Shown here in pieces: positions 27,001 through 39,000 of a stretch of 64,000 nucleotides of DNA. The stretch comes from Trichoplax sp. H2 (taxonomy: Eukaryota; Placozoa; Uniplacotomia; Trichoplacea): NCBI GenBank assembly GCA_003344405.1, contig NOWV01000014.1, positions 885,111-949,110 of the forward strand, read 5' to 3'. The translations under genes and the position numbers were made by a program. How positions within the stretch are numbered: position 1 is the first letter of the stretch; each line of letters opens with the position of its first letter. The notes under the pieces were generated by a model, which was not told the DNA's origin, did not search any database, and saw only the letters and a list, made by a program, of their open reading frames with translations.

Positions 27001-30000
27001 TAATTGCCGGATAGTAATTAATAACGCCAGTTAATTAATACATTTAGGAAGATTATACCAATACATACAGAATTTATAACAATTAGATTCTTAGTAATAA
27101 TGGAAGAAGCTAACAATTTAAATCGTACAAAATCTATTTAGAGCAATACCGAAGAAGAATTACTATAACGGGTTACTTACTGCTACACAATATGCTGACA
27201 TCATTAGCATGGGTACAACCGGTAGCCACTGTATCAACAGGTTGCACATTGCAGGTTCTAACATTAAATTCATCGCCTTTGCAATTGGTAGACAATATCT
27301 GGGTAGAACTACTACCTCTACCGAAATAAGCACTTGGTAAAAACCTTGAAAAGGTAAGTTTTAGCTGGCGACAAATGGCTATCCCGTCATTAATTGTAGC
27401 CAGTTTCGCACATAATGTTCCCCACTGATTGTTGTTATAAATCTCGACTCGACCTTCTGTTGCATTGGCACCATTGACTAGGCGAACATCGCCCTGTAAA
27501 GTGGGCCCTATTGATTAAATTACAAATAAATTGTATCGGTAAAAACGGTATATAATCATTGCTTTAATTCGCATCTGGATATTTTGTTCATTTTTACCAA
27601 TATAATTTTCACACAAGGCTCCCGAATAAAATGCTGAACAAGAGCATTTATAACCATAAAATTTTCTAACGCAAGTTCCTCCATTGTAACACGTTATACC
27701 ATTGCATGGATTGAACGCTAGATAAGAGAGAGAGCATCATTATTTCATTCTACTTTCCGTAACTGACATTATTTCATTCTGCTTTCCGTAACTGACATTA
27801 TTTTAAATGCTAGCCATATCTTCATTGTTGATAACATAAAGAAAGTAGAAATTTTGATATACTTTGTAGTATTACTTTTATTCACTTATTTACTAACATG
27901 TACTGCAGTAAACTCCAACATCATCTTTGTGAGTACATATAGATGATACGTTTGTTGATTCATAAGAGCAAGCAATCAAGGATTGTTCATAGCCTGTGCA
28001 TTTGACATTAACCAAGCCAATCATGCCGGTTCCTGAATCGTAAAATGTGCCGTAGGAAAAAGCTTTGCCCCAACCTCGCTGCTGACAGACGACATTAGCA
28101 GCTTCAATAGAGAAATTTTTACTACAAACTGTCTGCCAACTGCCTTGAAGGTAGACTTCGATACGACCTCGCTCGGCATCACCAACAGATTGAGGAATGA
28201 TATTTACATCACCGTCTTTAGCTGGACCTGTAAAAATTTTTAGATATAAATTTACAAGAAACATTCATTACTAAAAGTTTTTTCCGGTAAGTGTGCAAGT
28301 TCAATAACACTCGTACACTCTACAAGTATCTAAATGACAATTTATTAATGTAAGCTCTTATTACATTTCTATAATTTCATTATCTATAGCTGGTCATGTA
28401 CTATAGTTTTATCATGGCTTTTTCCCATAGATAAGTACTACTAACCATATACACATTTTCTAAACATCAAGACGTAATTTCCGTCATGCAGACAAGTATT
28501 ATTATGCATTTATTTTAACCGTGGTGAAACTAAATCTAAACTAGTCCTAATAACTTCTGCAAACTGTATTACGTAGAGAATTAAGATCTACGCATAGTAC
28601 TATTAATCGAGTAATTGTAATTACCGTTTTCACAATTGATTCCAAAATAATCCTGTGGACATCGGCAGGTATAGTAATTTTTAGGAAATGAGCTATGGAA
28701 ATTAGTGCATTTACCACCGTTCATGCATGGATTACTATCGCAAACGGATATGTATTGGCAATAAAGACCATAAAACCCTGATTGACACTGACAATATTGA
28801 AAATGATAGGTTCTATCATTCACGACAGTCGTATTGAATTTACAGTCTCCATTAACACAATTATTAGGGCTACAAGTAGTATCTAGAGTTGAAAAAACAA
28901 AAGAGAATTAATTAAAAAGAATAATCAAAATTAGCTAACATGAATTCATAAACTCACAGTAACATATTTTCAAAGGCTACAATGCAATTGAGTACGAAAA
29001 TAAATGACTAACTTGAACAAGTGATCCTTGCACGACTGCTGCATTTGTTCGTATTTAAACCATAAGTGAAATTACACTGAGAAATACTGGTTTCCATGCC
29101 AGTACATTTTATGTCGTATACCCAAATTTTTTGATGGTGGTTAATATCAGAATAGCAGCATTGGTAATCTGTCGAAGTAGCATAGCCTAGTTGCCGGCAC
29201 ATGACTTCAGCTTCATTTGCAGAAAGTTTACTATAGCAGAATCCTCCCCAAATACCATCATGATAGATCAACGCGCCTCCTTTCGTAGTGTTACCACTGA
29301 TTTCCATATTTCCCAATTTTAGTGTCGCATCAGGCGGTGTAACTTTTAATGGGTGAAATTACAGACGAAAAATTATTACGTTAGCATATTAGCATTAGCA
29401 GTCTATAGATAGATTGGGAGTTGAATATGTGCATCATTAAGCTAGTAGCCGATTCATTAATTAGTCTAGACATTGCAATTTGATTATATTACGAAGGCAC
29501 GCAGCTAAAGTTGAATAAAAACATGTACAAACTAGCTTTAATTAATAATGAACTTGATACACTTTTTCAATTTACAGTAAGTCATTGGCTGTACTGGTCT
29601 GTAAGTGTAAGATTTTTAGAGAGCCGAAAATATAGCCAATGTATATGTATATGAGAACTACAGCAGTTATCCTTAAACTGGAGGGGATCTCTGCTATTAC
29701 GAATATCGACCTTAACGATTAAAAACGGTTACCGATAGGAGATTCGCACTTGCTACCAGTGTAGCCATCCTTGCAGTAGCAAAATCCGTTAAAACCTTCA
29801 CTCTTGCAATATTTATTGTTAAAGGCGCATGAATTCACGTCTGTATTTCCACAATAACTGCCATCTTCATGTGGATCATTGAAATTTGGGATATGTAAAA
29901 CATGCAAATTCATTTAATTATTAATCATTATCTATTTAGTAATTAGTAAATAAATGTTGTTACTTACCATAACAATCAACATACAAATCTTGAGAATGAT

Positions 30001-33000
30001 CATTACAATTTGAAGGAACGTTATACCAGCCAGGGGTATTGCAATGAGCTATACTTAAATCGTTGGTTCGACAGTCGACATCAGTTAATAAAACTGGACC
30101 GTAGCCTGTAAAATACGTTGCTTTAGCTTGGTTAGATGCAGCCGAATTATACCCCAATTGTTGACATATATGTCTGCCAAATGATGATGAATAACTCGGA
30201 CGACAAATCGTTCCCCAAGTACCATTATAAAACACTTGAACGATTCCCTTGTATACACTTGTGCTAGCTAGCCGGAGATCTCCATCTTTTGCAGTAGTTC
30301 CTATATGCCAAACAAACTAAACTTATCTTGTGTACTGCTAAAGCGAATACGTATTCATAAAGGACGTGCGTATTCTTTATTAAATGAAGTAGCCTTTAAG
30401 TAACTTCCGATGAACTAATTACGATTATTAATTCTAGAATTTCCAATCTGTACCTGAACAAGCTAAACTTAGATCTCGTTCATGAGTGCATCCACCCTGA
30501 TTAGTTGTAGTTTTGTATGTACAATCCTTGATTGAATTTTCATTGCCAACACAATTCAGTTGATATAAATCGGCACTACTATTGGACATACCAAATACTG
30601 ACGTCGGGAATGAATTTGCAAATAAGTAACCCATCTGTCTGCAAATAACTCGCATGTCGACTAATGAAGTGGTATTTATGCAAACTGTAGCCCAGCTATT
30701 ATTAAGAAAAACTTCAACGCGTCCACTCATTGGTGATGTGCCATTGACTAATCGAACTGATCCCAGCGTTGGAACTACAAAATGAAAGCCGAAATAGATG
30801 CATAGAGGGATACCCATTAGATTGAGATAGCAAGTTATAATAATTCGATAAAGCTTAATAATTTAAACAACAGAAAAAACTTACAATTTGCCTTTTGACA
30901 GTTTTGTCCAGTAAATTGACCACTACAGGTGCAATAATATCCGTAAAATCTATTAAAGCATGTGCCACCGTTGAGGCATGGATTAGATGAACATGGATTC
31001 TTGGCTGTAAATTTGATATGAGGGAAGTAATACATTATCTAACGCAGATTTAATTGATTTTGTTACAACTCAAAGATGGATTCGATATTACTTACTTGAA
31101 CAGTAAACACCAGCATAGCTTGAAAAACATAGGGTATTTTTGGAAGGATCACTACCTAGACAATCATAGATGGAGAACTCATGACCTGTACATTTCATGT
31201 TTCTCATTCCATTCGATGTTGGCGGTAAGCCAAAAGCAGTATCTTTGGTGGTGCTTAGTGCTCCTGCAAAACCAAACTGTTGACACACTACATGAGCGTC
31301 AAATATAGTAAAATCACTGGCGCAAATTGGTTTCCATACGCCATTATACAAAAATTGTGGTCGTCCAACATTAATTTCATTTGGTTTGCCATCGATGATT
31401 ACTAATGAGCCATTAGCAAATGGTCCTGAAACAATAAATGAACTATCGTGAACTAAAATATCATTGTATACCTATAATTATGCTTTAACATTTTACGTAT
31501 TTTATGACTGCTACTATAAAACGATTAATTGAATAAAGAAGTGTATTTCATACCAAGTTGACATCTTTTTCCTAAATATGAACTGTTGCACTTGCATGAA
31601 AAGGAGGTTTGACCAACTAGAGAGCATTCTTCATTATTTTCGCAAGAGTTAGGGTTACAGAAGTTTCTGTACTGACAGAGGTCGCCGTAAAAACCCATCG
31701 GGCAGAAACATTGAGTAATCGTTATGCTAACTCCGGAAACCATGGTATGCTTAGGACCACAAGTTCCGTTGTTTAAACATGGATTTTGTTGACAGCTTAC
31801 GTCTGCAAGATTTTATTATCTCCTTAGAACTCTCAAGAATTTTATTGAGGTATGACAATTTGCAAGCAGATAAAACATTATTAAGAACACATTGAAGGCA
31901 AAGAATCCTAGACCTTTACCGTAATAGCTCATTAAACATAATTCTAAAGAAACTTTTGCTGTACTTACTAACGCACTCCACCCTGTATCTATTATAGCAG
32001 CTGTAAGTACCCGTTCCATAAACATAGGAGCAATCCGCAATTGAAGTTTCGTTACCATTGCAAGTCATAGTATTAATCCAAATTTTTCTAGATGCTGAAG
32101 AACTATCGCAGCAGTAGAATTTCATAGAACCCGTTGCATAGCCAAATTGCTTACATGCAATTACTGCTATAGCTTCGCTGTTACTAGTTGAACAAATTGA
32201 TCCCCAAATACCATTATGAAATATTTCTATAGCACCTTTAGCGATATTAACTTGGGATGGATCAGATACTTTATAATAATCGTAAATTCGGACTGTGCCT
32301 TCTTTAGGTAGAGTAGCTATAGCTATTATTAGAATAAAGTGACCATAATTAGTAGAAATGCATCAAGCCAATCTTAAGAAATAAATTTTGTGTTACTGCA
32401 TTTATCGAGGCAGAAATGAATAAGGAAGAATCGAATGGCAAGCACATAGATTCAAGTAAACAAGAAAGATTAAAGTATACGTATGATGTAAATCTTGATA
32501 TTTCACCGAAACAAAATTTAATTTAAAGTAATTTCTACTGAATGCGTCTTAAAACTAAAAGTTGAAGGCGTTATGATTTATTTATAACTAGTCTTTTTCA
32601 GCAAACTTTATTTATCTTCTGTTAATTCTTATAGCCTTTCACAAACTTTGGAAATTACCATCGTTCGCCGTATATATCGCACTACAGACCATATCAATGT
32701 ACTATAAGACCTAACGTTTTCACTTTATGAGCTTTCGGTTGAGATACAGTATAGACTATTCCAGAAAGTCATCAGTTACGGTATGCAATATAAAACTTAA
32801 TTCTACGTCAACTGTAGATATTCAATGCAGATGTCAAGGTATTTGGGACATTCAAATACCTCACTATAATTTAATTATTCTCATTCGATGGTTTGATCCA
32901 AAATGGGATTGACAAGAAAGAACGGATACGAATTTAAATAATAAATATCGCTAGTTTGCAACTGGCAGAACAATTTTTACAAAAAAAACTGTAGGTCTGC

Positions 33001-36000
33001 AAGATATACTGAAACGTTATTATGAGATATAGAAGTAGAACAGAATAAGAAATACGAATCAGCCATGCTGCACAGTATGATTTCTTATGACAATCTATAA
33101 TACGAATAGTTACCGATAGGAGTTTCGCAATTTTCGCCAGTATAGCCAGTTTGGCAAACGCATACCGTTGAGAAGTATCCATTTGATCTACAGATTTTAT
33201 TTTGAGCTCTACAAGCTGCAACTTTGTCTGCATTGCAGTTATCTGAAACTAAGTTTGATTGGATGTCAAAAAAAATAAGTCAAGGAATTAGAATATTGAC
33301 TACTAATTAAAAACGACCATTTCGTTTTGACTACATGTGAAAGCACTACAACTCTAATTCAAAAGACACGGATTAATAATCTAGTACGATACGCCAAAAG
33401 AGGTATTCTTTCGATTAACTAACTTTTTACTGACTTTCAATAAGTAAATTAAAACAAGTATCGGTATTTGTCATCATCGGTGCCTGATAAATCGCTATGA
33501 CAGGCTTTGATATGGAAAATTCGTTATTATTGCGTAGCTGAAGCCTAAATAGAATCTCTTACGGAAAGCTTACCTCTACACCTAACAGAAACAGCATCTC
33601 TACTACCAGGAACACAGGAGGAAGAAACGACTCCAAAGCCTTCATTATTGCATAGTAGAATGGACAACTCATCACCAATGCATCGCATTTTACCTAAATT
33701 ATAGTTTGTGCCTGTATTGAAGTTTCTGAAACTCGAAGCACCCGAAAATCCCAACTGGTTGCATACAACATCAGCTTCATTCGATCTGAACGAGGAAAAT
33801 GAGGAGCCACAGATTTCCCCCCAAGTACCATTAAAGTAAACTTGAACCAGACCTTCATTGTCCGATACTTTATTTGTTAAACGTAAGTCTCCATCCTGTT
33901 GAGGTCCTAAAAATTCATTGATAATGTCGGCTCAAATTAATTTGTAATACTTTGTACGTTTAGTACAGTAATGGGTAATCCTGCCATAAGGATAGCAGAA
34001 ACATTTTCCATGTGGAGGGCATAAGCGTTATCAAAAACAGTTACAACACACTAAAATTGTGTTGATATCGATATTAAACCACTGCAAGCCAGAAATGTGA
34101 AATAATTCCAACTTACTTATTTGACAGCGATTGCCTTGATACGGATACGCACACTGACACGTAAAATTAATTCCATTAGGTTGGCATATCCCTCCATTCA
34201 TACATGGACTGTTACCGCAAGGTAAATCTATTTAGTCATTTGAATGAAAATGCCATTAAGGTTAGTTTCAAGAACTTTTATAAGCATGCTTGAAATTCCA
34301 CTTTTAGCAGTCATAGAAATGAATAATAACTGGATAAGAGAAGGCTATGGATACATTATGATAACATAAAAAGAGTGCAAGCCTATCTAATAATATTGCA
34401 TGGATGTTGCAAGTATTTCAGGTCATTGAAAAGCAGTACATATTTCGAGTAGTGCTTACATGTCGTGCAGTTTTGATCAGTGTAGTTATTATCGCAGGTG
34501 CAAGAATAGCTTAAACCATCAGGGCTACTGTTACAGGTACCATTATTCATGCAAGGATTGTCCGAGCAGGTAACCTCTAAAGTGAAACATGTTTACACGT
34601 TAGTAAAACAAATTTTACAGTACCATCAATGGATCATTATCGAAGGGCTACAAAGTGCCACTAAACAAGTTTCATTTGCAATGACTTTAAAATATCTCGA
34701 TTACCTGATTGACAAATACTGCCAGTATAAGGATACATGCAATTACAAGAATAAGATGTTCCTGCATATTTGTTGATACATACGCCGCCATTTGTGCAAG
34801 GATTGGAAGAACATGCAATGACTAATTATAATTACGCAATAATACGCAAGTTAGGAGATGCATGTAAATTTCGTTAAAGATATTAACTAAGTGGCTAAAA
34901 ACTATTCTTTATTTTTATAAAATAATACGGTAATTAATTGTCTATCATTAGAACCTACAACGGTATAAACTGCTGAAAGAGTTAACGCTGCTCAATGCCC
35001 AGTAATAGGGAACACACAACAACATTGAAACTTACCGACTTCACATCTTGCACCAATGTAAGGATATGGACAGGTGCAATTGTAAGAATTACCATTGTAT
35101 AAACTTGAGCATGTTCCACCATTTAGACAGGGATTGGGGTTTGAACATGGATCACTCTCTATAGAACAGAAAAGATGATAATTTAGATAATATAACCTTC
35201 AAAAAATTCAAAAGTTGAAATCCTTTCCGAGCACCTAGCGATATGTACTAAATCGCTCCGTATAGCTATTAAAGCTACCAGAAGCAGCGAAGGTACTACA
35301 GTGCCAACTACGCTTACTAGATAAAACGCTACTTGAGAACAGAAATTGTATTCAAAAATCAAAGGTAAACGGTAGAGTTGTTCTACCGCAACCAAAAATG
35401 GACTAAATGCTGTCGATCCAGTCAAATTCGTTAATACGACTGCTAGAATACAGCCCAAATCACAGTTGATAATTAAAATGAAGTCTTTATACATCTTTGA
35501 GTTATTTTACAGTGTTTACGAGTTAAAAGATGGTCAATTTCTCAGGACTTTAGTGATTATAATATACAGCTAACGACGATGATAATAAATAAAATGGCAT
35601 ACTTGTTTGATTGCAGGTTCTACCAGACATTCCTGACGGACAGGAACAAGTATAGGTGGAATAGGAGTAGTAGTTAAAGCAGGTACCGCTTGCACATACG
35701 TTGCTACTACATGTTCCTTGACACGTTTGGCCTATTAAAGGAATTTAGTTATTATAACGTTCGAAACATCTTTTACAGTAGCGATCAATTTTGATTGGAG
35801 AATAAATAGCATCTTTGCTTACTTGGTATATTGGCAGTAGCATTATAACATTCTTGATTGACAACACCAATGGGGCAGTAGCACAAATAGCTTGCCACTC
35901 CGGATACTGTAATAGGAACACAGTTACCAACTTGGCAAGGATTACTGCTACAAGGGCTGGTTGTACCGTTGTTGTCTAAATAGAGAAGTTGATGTTATAT

Positions 36001-39000
36001 GTTTTCGAAAATGGTTTGCAAACTTTAAAACAATAAGTTCAGCACTGTTTACTTGTTCATACTTTCGTGTGGTGCACAGAAACGCATGCAGTGATATATA
36101 ACTCGAAGCAAGACTCAGTCATCTGATAAACTTTTATCTACATGTAGAATCTTTCATGATGTTAGACTGCTGTGAAAAAGAGAAATTGGCAGCATGTCTA
36201 GGTTAATGATGTTTAGTAAAGTATACCCTGCATTCTATTGGAACAGCTCAGCGAATAGTATCTCTGTGCAAGTGAATTACAAATTACTTAAAAATCTAAA
36301 CTATTGGGAGGAAATTATCATGGTATATAAGATTTTAACTGGGTAAGCCAGAAGCAAATATAAGCCTCCTCATACTATAGAATATCTCTAAGATCTTAAG
36401 ATGAATAACTAATCTGCATAGAAAAAATGAACTAAATTCTAGCTGTCACGTATTATAATGAATATTAAGATATACTTGATAATCATTGCGGTGAATTGCG
36501 TGATTCCTTAGTAACATCGAGTACACTAAACTAGCCAGATTTTCAGCTCGTTTTAAATTGTCCAGTAAGCTTACAAATCTTTATTGTACTTAACGCAATT
36601 ATGCTCGCAATGCTAAGGAAAGAACTACCAGAGCAAATAGTGTAAGCTATCGAAGGGCAAATACTCGTTGAGGTTTGATTTCTTTAATGAATGAATAAAT
36701 TAAATTTAAACGACCATATTGATTGAAATAATTCAAGTAACTGCATCAACTTTAGTATTCAATTTAAGGAAGTAAAGTTACCTATTTGACAGTTATCGCC
36801 GGAAAAGCCTTGATAGCAGATACATACAGATTCTCCTCGTACTAGGGTACATCTTCCTTGATAGCAGGCGATACCGCTACAATTTTGCATAGGACTTACT
36901 ATAGTAACAAAATATGAATAGATAATGTTATACATAAATTTAGATGAGTCTACGGTAGAATATGTGGTACAGTACCATTAATCCATTTTTAAATAAATCA
37001 ATAGATCTATCATTGATAATAATTTCTTTATTCGCATGCGATTAAAAATGATACCAACTTTGTTACTACACTAGGCATGCAGACTATCAACAATAAAATG
37101 TTGATATCATTACGTCTTCATTACATAACACTTTAGCTCCCCGTCTGTTCGTTATGATTTTAAATGTTGTCATTGGTAAAACATAATTGCTAAGTCTTGA
37201 TTAACATGCTTATTCTAACCATTCACTAGACAAATATGTTATCATGCCAATTATATGTCTCTAATATTCAAAGTACGCTACTGATATCGTTACTTATTGA
37301 TTCATGATTACTTTTTAATATCTACATCCACAGATGTATATCTAAATTAGATTTAGTATTATAGACTCTAATGGTTTATGATAAGATATCACATTGGGTA
37401 CGTTATGGCTTTCGATTTAAAGGAGTCAAATGTGCATCGTTTTTACAATAATAAACACTTATATGCATATATCTTATACTATATTTTGCAATTACGCTTG
37501 CGATAAAGTGTCATCAAAATAAAAAAATACGTACTACAGTTTCTTGTTAACTTTTACTTTAATACATAATTTAGGTTCGTCTTGCAACTATCAATATCTA
37601 AGAGCTGGTATGTTCAGTGTGATCTCACAGTTTGCTCTAATTCATTCTTATTAAGCGTTTTGCTATAAGGTCTTTCTCGAATCCGTATAGGATAGAACTC
37701 TCCTAAAGCTGTTGCCTATATAAGAACGCTTATGTCCACATCAACTATTAACGGTAGTGTATGCATCTAAATACGGCATATCTACTCTTAGTAAAAGTTA
37801 ATTTCAACTAGACTGTAGCATAACTCTTTATTAATGTAATCTATATTTAACAAATTGACACTATGGAAGTTTAATTATACTTTAGTTTAACTGTATCATA
37901 GAACTGCCCAATCTTCTTGCATCTATCTCGTTAGTCAATTCTGTTAGTACAAGACAAGCTTACACGCTTTACCTATTGTACTTTACTATAGCCATTCGAC
38001 TAGTCATGTCGTATTCATGCTATAACCTCACGCGGTTATCCTTTTCACACCAGCCCAATAAAGACTATTATTTCGCCAGTCATTCTGTTGTAATTTATTG
38101 CAAATATAACAGACCTATTTTCAAAACATCACACCGCCTTATAGTAATCATTCTCTAACCCTTTCATCGGATGCTTAAGTAATAAAATATTTCCTTCCCT
38201 AATCACAGACTGCCGTTACGTTAGGATTTACTACTAGAATTATACCGCCTTCTAACTGATTAGCCGTGATCAATTATTTCCATTTTGATAATTTAGAACA
38301 GTGACTCCTATAGAATTACTAAAGACTATCCCTGAATATCCATTATGCAATAGTGACCCATGGTAACAATGTAGTTAATGTAGTACCTAGCTTTCTTTTG
38401 CAAGATCTAAAATATGCGGTATAATTTTCTAGATTACTTGCGTAAAAATCTTGATTTAAGATGCAGAAAGGAGTGCATGACACTACACCATAATTAAACG
38501 ATTAAACTTAGAATACAAGTATGTTGCTGTTTTATATAGGCTAGATAAAATTTGGGCATCAAATTTCCTGATTTGACAGCTTGTGATAGAATGATCAAGA
38601 TTATCGACTTGCAATTTGTTACTGCAACGATAGAATCACGTGATAGAGCAGAAAGATTACTGTGTGACCTTAGTTCATATTGATAACAATTGGAGACTGT
38701 TACGAAGAGTTAAAGGGGTGCGAAGCATTTTAATGACTTATGAGTATGAAATATATTGATAACGAAGCTATCCCATCTAATATTAAATCATTATATAAGA
38801 GGCTACAGAGTTAGATGATCCTGTGTTGAAATGTAGATGGTTGAAATCGTGAAAATACAAAATATTATCGTTATATGGTCGATATTGATATTCAAGGTCG
38901 TCATGAACGAAATCTATAATCGATATGAAGTTAAAATTGACCTCCAAATATTTTTGCTGGCGGTCAATTGAGTCAGCATAAATAAATTTACGTAAATATA

